Assembly (NCBI GenBank): GCA_035290965.1
Contig: DATDTD010000074.1
Span: forward strand, 1-27,828
DNA: 27,828 nucleotides
Source of the DNA: JAGVNX01 sp035290965
GTDB taxonomy: Archaea > Iainarchaeota > Iainarchaeia > Iainarchaeales > GCA-2688035
Reading direction: 5' to 3'
Shown here: positions 7,314 through 14,801 of the stretch, piece by piece
Layout: each line of letters begins with the position of its first letter
How positions within the stretch are numbered: the first letter of the stretch is position 1
Made by a program: the position numbers and the translations under genes
The notes under the pieces: model-generated
What the model was told of the DNA's origin: nothing
The model's input: only the letters and a program-made list of their open reading frames with translations
Database searches by the model: none

Positions 7314-7847
7314 TTGCCGAAGGGAAAAAAGCTAGGAATGCGCCCAGTTGATGCAAGAGTAAGAAAACTTTTCGAGGCTCGCAAGGGAACAAAAACTTTT
7401 TATAAGGCAGCGCATGTTCAGATTTCAAAGCATTTGCTTGCAGAACTAAAATTGACTCCTCAACAAATGAAAAAAGCGCTTCCGCTTATGGCGCAGCAGT
7501 ATTTAATTTGGGAAGCACAGGGGCCGGTTTCAGCCGCTGTTGCAAGGATTATTTGCAGAAGAGCAATTGCGCAATTGCCTGTATTTGTAGAATTTGTGCC
7601 GACTTATGCCGATGCAGCGAAATCAGAAAAAAAAAGCATAGAAGAATTTTTGCAAAAGATAAAAGGCGCGGACCCACGCCAGCAGGGGTATATATTAGAA
7701 CCCTTACTAACAAGATTTGAAGCGTATAACCGCGCTGCAATAGTAAAAGTTTTAGGCAGAAAAAAAGGCGAGAAATATTTAAGGGCGCACGATGAGGAAC
7801 TTAAAAAGATTGCGCATTTAATGGCCTGGAAGCCGTCAAATAATTAA
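7314..7847 (+). CDS. Unknown 177-aa basic helical protein
   Basis: I do not recognise this protein. It starts MPKGKKLG, is rich in lysine and alanine and appears almost entirely alpha-helical, with no cysteine cluster, signal peptide or membrane segment. It has one hydrophobic patch (AVARIICRRAIAQLPVFVEFVPTYADAA, shown only as the location near residues 74-101). It contains LTPQQMKKALPLMAQQYL, which echoes the 'LTPEQR' unit of the preceding gene, but only once. The start is TTG at 7314, supported by GTGA at 7304-7307; ATG at 7338 is the alternative. A TTTAAAA at about 7260-7266 could be its own promoter. Its place after the sigma-like gene, 79 bp away on the same strand, suggests but does not prove a functional link. 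Confidence 0.6.
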   Translation: MPKGKKLGMRPVDARVRKLFEARKGTKTFYKAAHVQISKHLLAELKLTPQQMKKALPLMAQQYLIWEAQGPVSAAVARIICRRAIAQLPVFVEFVPTYADAAKSEKKSIEEFLQKIKGADPRQQGYILEPLLTRFEAYNRAAIVKVLGRKKGEKYLRAHDEELKKIAHLMAWKPSNN

Positions 7848-7866
7848 AAATTCAAAAAGTGAAACC

Positions 7867-8313
7867 ATGCCTGAAAGAATTTCTTGGGACGAATATTTCA
7901 TGAAGATTGCAGAGATTGCATCGGAAAGGGCAACCTGCTTCAAGAGAAAAGCCGGCGCAGTTCTTGTGATTGAAAAGCAGATTGTTTCAACAGGCTATAA
8001 CGGGGCTCCCAAGGGAGTGCAGGACTGTTTTGAAAAGGGCTATTGCCTGCGCGAAAAAAGGCAGTTAAAGAGCGGTGCAAACCTTGAAATCTGCATGGCT
8101 ACTCATGCGGAACAGAATGCAGTTGCGCAGGCAGCCTCTGCAGGAGTATCGACAAAAGGCTCTGTTCTCTACACAACGCATTTTCCCTGCGTGCTCTGTG
8201 CAAAGCTCCTGATTAATGCAGGCATAAAAGAGATTGTTTACAGGCAGGAACAGTTCGACGAATTAAGCCCGCAGTTCCTTGAAGAGGCAAAAATAAAAGT
8301 CAGGAAAATCTGA
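7867..8313 (+). CDS. dCMP deaminase / ComEB-type cytidylate deaminase
   Basis: A 148-residue zinc deaminase. The catalytic zinc motif is complete: H80-A-E82 (THAEQNAVAQAA) and P-C108-x-x-C111 (HFPCVLCAKLL), with the upstream TGYNGAPKG substrate loop at 42-50. This arrangement is that of dCMP deaminases, which turn dCMP into dUMP for thymidylate synthesis; closely related deoxycytidine or riboflavin-type deaminases cannot be fully excluded. Length is normal. The ATG is preceded by GTGA five bases upstream, and the gap to the previous gene is 19 bp, so it is probably co-transcribed with it. Confidence 0.85.
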   Translation: MPERISWDEYFMKIAEIASERATCFKRKAGAVLVIEKQIVSTGYNGAPKGVQDCFEKGYCLREKRQLKSGANLEICMATHAEQNAVAQAASAGVSTKGSVLYTTHFPCVLCAKLLINAGIKEIVYRQEQFDELSPQFLEEAKIKVRKI

Positions 8314-8377
8314 AAGTTCAGCGTAAAAAAATTCTTGTTTGACAAACCCGCGTTTTGAAGCCTTGAACATTTTGCCA

Positions 8378-9559
8378 TTAATATTTTGTTGGGGCTAGTG
8401 ATTGCAATTTTATTTTTTTTGCGTTTAAGTATTTTTTGAATGTTTGTAGTTGTTCTGAGAGCGCTTTTTTTGTTTTTTTGTTCCATTTTTTGTTTGGTTC
8501 TTTCCAGAGTCCTTTTATTTCTAGGCAGCCATTTTGGAATCGTGGTTCTATTCTTCCTATGAGTTCTGTTCCGTAAAGAATTGGCAATACGTAGTGTCCG
8601 AATTTTCTTGTTTTTTTTGGAGTATATGCTTCCCAAGTGTAATCAAAGTCGAAAATGTCTTTTATCATTTTTCTGTCCCACAACAAGTTGTCTAATGGTG
8701 CTAGAAAGGAAATGTTTTTTTCTTTTGTTTCTTTTTTTTCGGTTGTTCGGAATTTTTTGAATTCTTGAGAGATTACTGCGTAATATTTTTTTGATTCTTT
8801 GATTTGTATTTCTTCAAAGATTTTTTTTTGGATTAGTTCGCTGATTTTTTTTGCTATTTCTTTTCCTGTTCCTATCCCTTGCCATCCTTGGCCTGTTCCT
8901 GTTGTTGGTAGCATTCCAGTGCTTTGCAGTCTTCTTAACACTTGTTTTTCAAATAATTGATTTGTGTTTTTTTGGGTCCAAACAAATTTTTTTCCATAAA
9001 TTTTTTGTGGCAAGTCATAATATTTGAAACCGTTTTTTCTAGTGGATATTGCTAGTTTTCCTGTTTTCCAAAGACTGTCTAAAGCAACTTTTCCCCATCG
9101 TGCGGTTTCCCAAAAAATATCTACTTTTCTGTCATCATTTATGTCTTTTGAGTTGATTGGCCCGTTTTTTTCAATTTGTTCCAAAAGTTTTTCCAATTGT
9201 TCTTTGTTGTTTTTTATAAAATTGTCTATTTTTTTCTTTCGAGAACGAGGATGGAGTTTTTTGCATAACGGGAGATCTTCAATGGGAACCACGCACAATT
9301 CTTTGTCAAAAGTTTCTATTCCTTTTCTTTCAGCATACAACCAATCATAATAATCTGAAGGATGAATCTCGCTTACTCTTGCTTGCAGAAACAAGTCTAT
9401 ATTTCTTCCGCAAGGATTTTGGGGGTCGTATTGTGCCGATCGAAGACTGCTAAATATTTTTTCAATTCCTTTCTTTCCAGTAAATTGTCTTGGTGGAAGC
9501 AAAAATTGTTTTTGAAGAAGAAACTCTTTTGCAACAATTTTTGATATTTGAATAGCCAT
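8378..9559 (-). CDS. YcaQ/AlkZ-like winged-helix DNA glycosylase (HTH_42)
   Basis: A 393-residue protein of the HTH_42 superfamily (COG3214, YcaQ/AlkX). Members unhook interstrand DNA crosslinks and excise alkylated bases. The N-terminal block fits well: IFSSLRSAQYDPQNP with the catalytic QxD pair Q43-Y44-D45 (QxD as in E. coli YcaQ, QxQ in AlkZ). It is followed by GRNIDLFLQAR-type and DWLYAERKGIETFDKELC-type segments. The C-terminus has the family's LAPLDNLLWDR and GRIEPRF motifs. By eye the gene is markedly richer in A/T (long AAA/TTT runs) than its neighbours and uses a different codon mix, suggesting acquisition by transfer. The start ATG at 9557-9559 lies just after a possible gene remnant. 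Confidence 0.82.
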   Translation of the reverse strand: MAIQISKIVAKEFLLQKQFLLPPRQFTGKKGIEKIFSSLRSAQYDPQNPCGRNIDLFLQARVSEIHPSDYYDWLYAERKGIETFDKELCVVPIEDLPLCKKLHPRSRKKKIDNFIKNNKEQLEKLLEQIEKNGPINSKDINDDRKVDIFWETARWGKVALDSLWKTGKLAISTRKNGFKYYDLPQKIYGKKFVWTQKNTNQLFEKQVLRRLQSTGMLPTTGTGQGWQGIGTGKEIAKKISELIQKKIFEEIQIKESKKYYAVISQEFKKFRTTEKKETKEKNISFLAPLDNLLWDRKMIKDIFDFDYTWEAYTPKKTRKFGHYVLPILYGTELIGRIEPRFQNGCLEIKGLWKEPNKKWNKKTKKALSEQLQTFKKYLNAKKIKLQSLAPTKY

Positions 9560-9654
9560 TCAAAAACCTTGATTACATCGCAAAGCTCTTCTTTGAGTTC
9601 TTCCCAATCTTCTTTGCCTACTGCCATTTTTGCTTCAATTGCTTCGTCAACTGG
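9560..9654 (-). pseudogene. Possible MazG-like gene remnant between polX and the glycosylase
   Basis: Immediately after the polX stop (TGA, 9655-9657), the same reading frame continues for about 32 codons with a strikingly protein-like stretch: DEAIEAKMAVGKEDWEEL, then KEELCDVIKVFEW. The 'W-E-x-L-K-E-E-L-x-D-V' end resembles the second half of MazG-type nucleotide pyrophosphohydrolases (ExxD motif), but the first metal-binding half is absent. The frame runs into the glycosylase gene out of phase. An ATG at 9625-9627 could in principle start a 76-aa overlapping ORF down to 9397. I read it as a remnant left by a rearrangement; the family assignment is tentative. Confidence 0.35.
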
Positions 9655-11358
9655 TCATTTTTCAAAAAACTTTTCTATTTTTTTAAGGGGCCATGCATTG
9701 AGAATGTCTTTTTTTTCAGCCCATGCCCTGCGCGCTGTTCCAATCCCTAACTCCATGAAGCGCAGGTGCTCTTTCATATGTGAATCAGTCCCTATTGAAA
9801 GCACAACGCCTTTTTTGACTGCGGCTCTTGCGTTTGCAGAGTTCAAATCAGTCCTCTGGGGCATTGCATTTATTTCAAGCGCGACAGAATTTTTTTTTGC
9901 CGATTCAAAAACTTTTTCAAAATCCAGTTCAATGGGCTCGCGCTCAAAGATTTTTCTTCCTGTGGGATGGCAGATTATTTTTACAAACTGATTTTCCATT
10001 GCCCTGATTATTCTTTGAGTCTGCTCTTTTTCTGAAAGCCGAAATTTTGTGTGAATGCTTGCGCAAGCAAAATCCAGCTGTTTCAAAATTTCATTGTCAG
10101 CGGCTATTTCCCCCTTTTCATCAATGTCTGTTTCACAGGTATGGAAAATCCTGAGCTTTGGAAATTTCTTCCTCAGTTTTTCAATCTCCGAAGCCTGTTT
10201 CAGGATTTCCTTTTTTCCCATTGAGTTTGCAATCTTCGGGCCTCTGAAATGGTCTGTTATTGCGCAGAATTCATAGCCGAGAATAGAAACAGCGGAAAGC
10301 ATTTCTTCCATTGAATTTTTTCCGTCGCTGTAATTTGAGTGCATGTGAAAATCCCCCTTTATGTCGGAATATTTCACAAGCTCGGGGAGCGCGTGTTTCT
10401 GCGCAGCTTCTATTTCTCCCGATGCCTCGCGCATTTCCGGCTCGATATAATCCATGCCGAGCGCATTGTAAACCTGCTTTTCTGTTTTTCTCGCAATTAT
10501 TTTTTTTTGCTTAAAAACCCCGTATTCGCTTAGCTTGAGGCCTTTTTTCTGCGCTATTTTCCTGAGTTCAATGCCGTGCTGCTTGCTTCCTGTAAAATAC
10601 TGGAGCGCGGAACCCCATTCTTCAGGGGAAACAACCCGCAAATCAACCTGAAGATTGTTTTCTATAAGGACAGAGCTTTTTGTAGTGCCTTTTGCCAGAA
10701 CCTTTTTTACGTTTTTCATTGAAACAAAAAAATTCATTGTTTTTTCGGGATTTTTTGAAGAAACAAGAATGTCAATGTCTCCGATTGTTTCGCAGCGCCT
10801 TCTGAGCGAGCCTGCAAGTTCCGCTTCTGTTACAAAGCTGTTTTTTTCAATGAGCTCTTTTATCTGCAAAGCCGAAGGGAGTGCAATTCCAAGGAGCATT
10901 CTTTTGCTTTCCTTTGCAATTGAAATTCCTTTCAGGATTTCTTCCTGTGTTTTTTCCCCGAATCCCTTCAAGGAGGCAATTTTTCCCTTCAAAGCGGCTG
11001 TTTTCAAATCTGAAACGTTTTTTATGCCGAGTTTTTTATAGAGCGCCATTGCCTTTTTCGGGCCTAAACCCGGAATTTTGTTGAGGGCTTCAATATCAAT
11101 GGGAAATTTTTTTCTCAGTTCCTGCAGAAACCCGGTTTTTCCTGTTTCAATGATTTCAATTATTTTTTTTCCAAGGTTTTCCCCAACTCCCGGAATTTCG
11201 CGGAGTTTTTTCTGCCTGTAAAGCTCTTCTATGTCCTGCGGGAGAGCCTGTATGCTTATTGCTGCATTCCTGTATGCGCGCGGCTTCCACTGCACGTTCT
11301 GCAGTTCCAATAAATCAGCTATTTCAAAAAAGATTTCTGCAATTTCTTGGTTGCGCAT
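9655..11358 (-). CDS. polX: DNA polymerase X with PHP exonuclease domain
   Basis: A 567-residue PolX, the normal bacterial/archaeal length. Helix-hairpin-helix elements sit at about 54-61 (IPGVGENLG) and 95-102 (IPGLGPKK). The polymerase active site has AGSLRRR (182-188) with D194 and D196 (GDIDIL), and the third aspartate D239 (VDLRVV). The C-terminal PHP domain shows DFHMHSNYSDG (H338, H340, D345), AITDH (D369-H370), HTCETDI, the ASIH histidine and the final GTDSH. The enzyme fills short gaps in base-excision repair and trims 3' ends. All catalytic residues are present. It is divergent from the methyltransferase at 11432; the 73-bp gap contains a shared AT-rich promoter zone around 11381-11392. 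Confidence 0.93.
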   Translation of the reverse strand: MRNQEIAEIFFEIADLLELQNVQWKPRAYRNAAISIQALPQDIEELYRQKKLREIPGVGENLGKKIIEIIETGKTGFLQELRKKFPIDIEALNKIPGLGPKKAMALYKKLGIKNVSDLKTAALKGKIASLKGFGEKTQEEILKGISIAKESKRMLLGIALPSALQIKELIEKNSFVTEAELAGSLRRRCETIGDIDILVSSKNPEKTMNFFVSMKNVKKVLAKGTTKSSVLIENNLQVDLRVVSPEEWGSALQYFTGSKQHGIELRKIAQKKGLKLSEYGVFKQKKIIARKTEKQVYNALGMDYIEPEMREASGEIEAAQKHALPELVKYSDIKGDFHMHSNYSDGKNSMEEMLSAVSILGYEFCAITDHFRGPKIANSMGKKEILKQASEIEKLRKKFPKLRIFHTCETDIDEKGEIAADNEILKQLDFACASIHTKFRLSEKEQTQRIIRAMENQFVKIICHPTGRKIFEREPIELDFEKVFESAKKNSVALEINAMPQRTDLNSANARAAVKKGVVLSIGTDSHMKEHLRFMELGIGTARRAWAEKKDILNAWPLKKIEKFFEK

Positions 11359-11431
11359 AATAAATAAGTTTAAAGCAATCTCTGATATTTATTAGTACTG
11401 GTTTTTACGCAATAAAACAGGAGAAGTTGTT

Positions 11432-12127
11432 ATGGAGGAAGATAAGGAGGAGCGCTTAAGGAAACTGACAGAGAAATATTTTTTGCCTACTCATGAAACT
11501 GATTTTTTCAAAAAATTCGGCTTTGAAAGGTTTGTTGTTCTTGAAGGCGTTTTGCCGCCAGAAAAATCAGTGATGGGCGAGTTTTTCCCGAGATTTCTTT
11601 TTGAAAACAAGGGTATTTACAGAAACAAGGAAGTTCTTGAGCTCGGGACAGGAGCAGGAATTCTCGGGCTGGTAATGGCAAAGCACGGCGCAAAAAAAGT
11701 TGTTGCAACAGACATTCTTGAAATTTGCGCGAAAAATGCAGTTGCAAACGCAGAGATAAATTCTCTGGAAAATATCTTTGAGGCGCGCACAGGAGACTTA
11801 TTTGGATGCGTCAAAAAATCAGAAAAATTCGACGTCATTGTTTTCAATCATCCGCTTCTGACTGGAAAAAGAAGTGAAGGAAACCCGATTTCTGTGGCAG
11901 TGCTGAATGAGGGCAATTTGCTTGAAAGTTTTTTAGCAGAGGCGCCAAAATTCCTGAAGCCCGGCGGAAAGATTATCCAGGGCTTTGCAGAGCTTGCGGA
12001 AAAAAGCAACGATCCAAAGGAACACGCGGCAAAATACGGCTTAAAAGTAAAAATACTGGCAACACTTGCAGGGCCTAAGGGAAAAATTTTATTCTATGAG
12101 CTGAAGCCAAAAAATCCGAAAGCCTGA
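11432..12127 (+). CDS. Class I SAM-dependent methyltransferase (MTS/PrmC-like)
   Basis: A 231-residue methyltransferase. Motif I is VLELGTGAGILGL (68-80), the acidic residue ending strand 2 is in VVATDI (91-95), and the catalytic-loop position reads DVIVFNHPLL (N139-H-P-L142). The family's usual NPPY is replaced by NHPL, which leaves the target open: PrmC-like glutamine N5 methylation or RNA-base methylation by an MTS-type enzyme are the nearest models. The N-terminal 40 residues are charged and helical. GGAGA lies 9 bases before the ATG, giving a good ribosome-binding site. It ends 5 bp before the convergent TRASH-domain gene. Confidence 0.75.
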   Translation: MEEDKEERLRKLTEKYFLPTHETDFFKKFGFERFVVLEGVLPPEKSVMGEFFPRFLFENKGIYRNKEVLELGTGAGILGLVMAKHGAKKVVATDILEICAKNAVANAEINSLENIFEARTGDLFGCVKKSEKFDVIVFNHPLLTGKRSEGNPISVAVLNEGNLLESFLAEAPKFLKPGGKIIQGFAELAEKSNDPKEHAAKYGLKVKILATLAGPKGKILFYELKPKNPKA

Positions 12128-12132
12128 AAAAT

Positions 12133-12330
12133 TCAGTCGTATGCCTTTCTTTTTTCAAAGTTGTCCGCGCATTTTTTCGAGCAGAACCAGAATGTCTTGC
12201 CGTTGATTTCCTTTTCAACTGCCTTTTCCATGTCTACTTGCTTTCCGCATGTTCCGCATTCGGCAAGCTCGGCGTCCTCATAGCCTTCCATGAAGCCTGC
12301 TTCTTTGGGCGAGATTTCATCCTCGTCCAT
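12133..12330 (-). CDS. Small TRASH/YHS-type metal-binding protein (5' half apparently frameshifted)
   Basis: A 65-residue acidic protein with a C-x2-C-x21-C-x3-C zinc/metal knuckle: C25, C28 (ECGTCGK), C50, C54 (FWFCSKKC), followed by an F-E-K helix. This is the TRASH/YHS pattern found in metal sensors, chaperones and ribosomal-protein-like folds. The frame stays open upstream and is coding-like (KKEQEFSDKEEKD, IYTEEGVEEE) back to about 12415, yet has no ATG, GTG or TTG there. A start ATG exists at 12434-12436 in another frame, and an A6 run at 12411-12416 (minus-strand sense) is where removal of one A would join the two into a ~100-aa protein. I give the certain part here and discuss the rest under findings. 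Confidence 0.6.
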   Translation of the reverse strand: MDEDEISPKEAGFMEGYEDAELAECGTCGKQVDMEKAVEKEINGKTFWFCSKKCADNFEKRKAYD

Positions 12331-12506
12331 TTCTTCTTCAACGCCTTCCTCTGTGTAAATGTCAGTGTCTTTTTCCTCTTTATCAGAGAATTCCTGTTCC
12401 TTTTTGGATTTTTTCGCCGTTAAAACCGCCTTCCATTGGAAATAAAAAATAGAAATTCGAGGATTTTTTCCGAAAAATAAAAAAAGAAAATAATGAAAAA
12501 ATGCTT

Positions 12507-12638
12507 TTACTCGTCTTCGTCGAAGTCGAATTCCTCTTCGTCTTCGTCGTCTTCGGAGTCCTCGCTGTCGTCGTCGTCAGATTCAAAGTCTTCTCCTTCT
12601 TCTTCTTCAACTTCTTTTCCTTTTTTTTGTTTGGGCAT
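12507..12638 (-). CDS. Ultra-acidic 43-aa protein
   Basis: A short ORF, MPKQKKGKEVEEEEGEDF, then a tail made almost wholly of D, E and S with two phenylalanines near the end (EEEFDFDEDE). About 26 of 43 residues are acidic and the only basic ones are in the first eight positions. GAGGTGG sits just upstream of the ATG (12636-12638) and a TATA box lies further up at 12695-12702, so translation is likely rather than chance. No homolog is known to me. The composition resembles acidic tails of SSB, histone chaperones or DNA-mimic proteins, and partner binding through F-D-F-D-E is a reasonable guess only. A 176-bp stretch separates it from the TRASH-domain CDS. Confidence 0.6.
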   Translation of the reverse strand: MPKQKKGKEVEEEEGEDFESDDDDSEDSEDDEDEEEFDFDEDE

Positions 12639-12694
12639 TATTCCACCTCGCAGTTACCTGAAAATAAATGTATTCGTAATCTTCCACATTAGTG

Positions 12695-12702
12695 TTTAAA
12701 AA
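12695..12702 (-). promoter_or_regulatory. TATA box for the acidic-protein gene
   Basis: TTTTTAAA on the minus strand lies 57-64 nt upstream of the ATG at 12638. A start about 25 nt downstream would give a leader of about 35 nt carrying the GAGGTGG ribosome-binding site. Confidence 0.45.
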
Positions 12703-12760
12703 CCTATCATCGTTTGGCTTTAATTAATTCAAATAAGTTAATCATCCGCAGTGAACCTCT

Positions 12761-12780
12761 GCTTTTTTTCAGAAAAAAGC
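12761..12780. repeat. GCTTTTTT-TCAG-AAAAAAGC hairpin
   Basis: A perfect 8-bp inverted repeat with a four-base spacer in the divergent region between the acidic-protein gene (start 12638) and the 12842 gene. It may be an operator or a weak structural element; the 200-bp interval 12639-12841 otherwise holds only promoter-like AT tracts. Confidence 0.35.
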
Positions 12781-12841
12781 TCGGGTTATTATTAATTTCT
12801 TTGATATTCATAATATATTGGAAAAATCCCGGAGGGTTTTC

Positions 12842-13174
12842 ATGTTTCATGTTGGAAAAGTTCTGAAGGTTTTCAAAGGCGCGGACAAAGAGATTATAGG
12901 CTCTGATTCGAGCGTGCAGGCAATGGTAATGATGTGGGACGAGAACCTGCTCACTATCGCAGTGAAGCCGGGAATAGCGCCCTTCCTCAAGGAAAACGAC
13001 ATTGTCGTAATAGATTATTCGCCGAGCAGCCCCAACATTCCGGTTCCAAGGCAGGTTGCGATGAAAATCCTGCGCGGGGAAACAGCAAAAAAAACCTGGA
13101 AGGAATACGAGGAATTTTTTGCGAGAAAAAAGCGCGAGCAGGAATATAACCAGCCAATGACAAACGTAAGGTAG
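12842..13174 (+). CDS. Conserved archaeal 110-aa protein, beta-barrel-like, unknown function
   Basis: A 110-residue protein beginning MFHVGKVLKVFKGADKEI. The first 75 residues are beta-rich with alternating hydrophobics (AMVMMWDENLLTIAV, then KENDIVVIDYSP), as in small barrel (SH3/OB-like) folds. The last 30 are a charged helix (WKEYEEFFARKKREQ). The 'Q-A-x-V-x-M-W-D-E-N' and 'D-x-V-V-I-D-Y-S-P' patterns feel familiar from uncharacterised DPANN and euryarchaeal proteins, but I know of no function. A perfect GGAGGG six bases before the ATG at 12842 decides the start, against a TTG at 12818. It is followed 37 bp later by proS on the same strand, probably one transcript. Confidence 0.7.
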   Translation: MFHVGKVLKVFKGADKEIIGSDSSVQAMVMMWDENLLTIAVKPGIAPFLKENDIVVIDYSPSSPNIPVPRQVAMKILRGETAKKTWKEYEEFFARKKREQEYNQPMTNVR

Positions 13175-13211
13175 CGCGCGGAAAAAAACTTTTTTAAAAA
13201 ACGGTGGAAGA

Positions 13212-14687
13212 TTGCAGGAAAAAAAACAGGAAAAAATAACCTTCAACATTGACAGGGAAAAAAATTTTTCCGAATGGTTTTCAGAAATAATAAAAACAGC
13301 AGAGCTTGCGGATCTGCGCTACAATGTAAAGGGCTTCCTTGTTTTCCAGCCATGGGCTGTTCTGTGCATGGAAAAAATGTATGATTTTTTTGAAGGCGCA
13401 CTGCAGAAAAAAGGTCATCTTCCCTACTGGTATCCTTCGCTTATTCCCGAAAAAAACTTTTTTGTCGAAAAAGAGCACGTTGAAGGATTTACTCCGCAGG
13501 TTTTCTGGGTTACAGAGGCGGGCGCAGGCGAAAAATTAGAGGAAAAGCTCGCTTTAAGGCCGACATCCGAAACAGCATTTTACCAGATGTTTGCATTATG
13601 GATCCGCTCGCACAAGGATTTGCCGTTCAAAACATACCAGCGCGCGCAGGTTTTTCGCTATGAAACAAAAGCCACAAGGCCTTTTTTGAGAAGCAGGGAA
13701 TTCCACTGGATTGAAACACACTGCGCTTTTGGAACTGCGGAAGAAGCCGAGAGGCAGGTCCAGGAGGACATGGAAACAACAAAAGAAATGCTCCATGATA
13801 CTTTCGGAATTCCGTTTATTTTCTTTGAAAGGCCGCAGTGGGACAAGTTTGCGGGCGCGGAAAGAAGCTTTGCCGCTGATGTAATAAGCCCGGATGGAAG
13901 GGTTGTGCAGCAGCCTTCAACGCATTTTTTGGGGCAGAATTTCAGCAAAGCATTCAATGTGACTTTTTCAGACAAGGACACAAAAGAAAAATTCTGCTTT
14001 CTCACATGCTACGGGCCTGCAATCAGCAGGATTTTTGCAAGCCTGATAATTACGCATGGAGACAACAAGGGGCTGCGCTTTCCCTTTGAAATTGCGCCAC
14101 TGCAGGTAATCATTGTTCCCATTGCATTTGAAAAGGAAAAAAAAGTCCTTGAAAAGGCGCGCGAACTGAAAAGCCTTCTTCTCGAAAAAGGTTTCAGGGT
14201 CGGGATAGATGAAAAGGAATCAAAGCCGGGAGAAAAATTCTTTTTCTGGGAAATGAAGGGAGTTCCCCTGCGCATAGAGTTAGGCCCTAAAGAGCTTAAG
14301 GAAAAAAAGCTCGTTGTTTTCAGGAGAGACACTGAAAAAAAACAGGATGTCCCTGAAAAGCAATTGCTTTCCTTTGTTGAAAAAACAGGCAAAGAAATTT
14401 CAGAAAACCTGAAAAGGCAGGCAGACAAAATATTTGAAGGATTAATCCGCGACGCTGCCTCGAAAGAAGAAATACGCAGAGTTCTTGACAACAAAGGAAT
14501 TGCGCGCGTTAATTTCTGCAGCACTTCAATGCAGGGCGCAAAATGCGCGGAAATAATCGAAAAAGAACTGCAGGCCACAGTGCGCGGAACAAGAGTTGAA
14601 AAAAAAGAAACCCCTTTTGGAAGCAGGAAATGCGTTGTGTGCGGAAAACCAGCAGAGAAAGTAGTGTATATTGCAAAGCAATACTGA
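13212..14687 (+). CDS. proS: Prolyl-tRNA synthetase, archaeal/eukaryote type
   Basis: A 491-residue class II synthetase that charges tRNA-Pro. Motif 2 is recognisable in YQRAQVFRYETKATRPFLRSREFHW (around residues 141-165, key residues R143, R148, R160, R162, E163 region). TSETAFY (residues 118-124) marks the proline pocket. Motif 3 is in HGDNKGLRFPFEIAPLQ. The anticodon-binding domain follows. The C-terminal zinc domain has C436, C445, C474 and C477, and the protein ends in ...AKQY, the terminal tyrosine typical of the type without the bacterial editing insertion. The start is TTG (13212), supported by GGTGG at 13203-13207. A matching tRNA-Pro gene lies 8 kb away. Confidence 0.95.
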   Translation: MQEKKQEKITFNIDREKNFSEWFSEIIKTAELADLRYNVKGFLVFQPWAVLCMEKMYDFFEGALQKKGHLPYWYPSLIPEKNFFVEKEHVEGFTPQVFWVTEAGAGEKLEEKLALRPTSETAFYQMFALWIRSHKDLPFKTYQRAQVFRYETKATRPFLRSREFHWIETHCAFGTAEEAERQVQEDMETTKEMLHDTFGIPFIFFERPQWDKFAGAERSFAADVISPDGRVVQQPSTHFLGQNFSKAFNVTFSDKDTKEKFCFLTCYGPAISRIFASLIITHGDNKGLRFPFEIAPLQVIIVPIAFEKEKKVLEKARELKSLLLEKGFRVGIDEKESKPGEKFFFWEMKGVPLRIELGPKELKEKKLVVFRRDTEKKQDVPEKQLLSFVEKTGKEISENLKRQADKIFEGLIRDAASKEEIRRVLDNKGIARVNFCSTSMQGAKCAEIIEKELQATVRGTRVEKKETPFGSRKCVVCGKPAEKVVYIAKQY

Positions 14688-14728
14688 AACTAGTTTAGGG
14701 TTCAACGATTGTCGTAACGGCATCAAGG

Positions 14729-14737
14729 TTTATAAAC
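14729..14737 (+). promoter_or_regulatory. TATA box (TTTATAAAC) for the NYN gene
   Basis: TTTATAAAC is a near-ideal archaeal TATA element. Adding the usual 25 nt places the transcript start near 14758, only about nine bases before the hairpin at 14767. Confidence 0.6.
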
Positions 14738-14766
14738 ACAAAGTTTTGTAAGTATATTATTGCATC

Positions 14767-14792
14767 CCCGAGTTTGCTTCGGCAACCTCGGG
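14767..14792 (+). promoter_or_regulatory. UUCG-loop hairpin in the 5' leader of the NYN gene
   Basis: CCCGAG (14767-14772) pairs with CTCGGG (14787-14792) and TTGC with GCAA around a TTCG loop (14778-14781), with one T/C mismatch between the two stems. This is a very stable RNA hairpin near the predicted 5' end of the mRNA, ending nine bases before the ATG at 14802 where no strong Shine-Dalgarno is visible. Confidence 0.65.
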
Positions 14793-14801
14793 CTGATTTT
14801 A

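Noticed and set aside
12493..12699. Plus-strand Ser-rich and Val/Phe-rich frames over the acidic gene
   Set aside because: They are antisense readings of GAA/GAC-rich codons of the acidic 43-aa protein, which has its own ribosome-binding site and promoter.
12707..12812. Short minus-strand ORF (34 aa) upstream of the acidic gene
   Set aside because: No ribosome-binding site, and it covers the promoter elements of both flanking genes.
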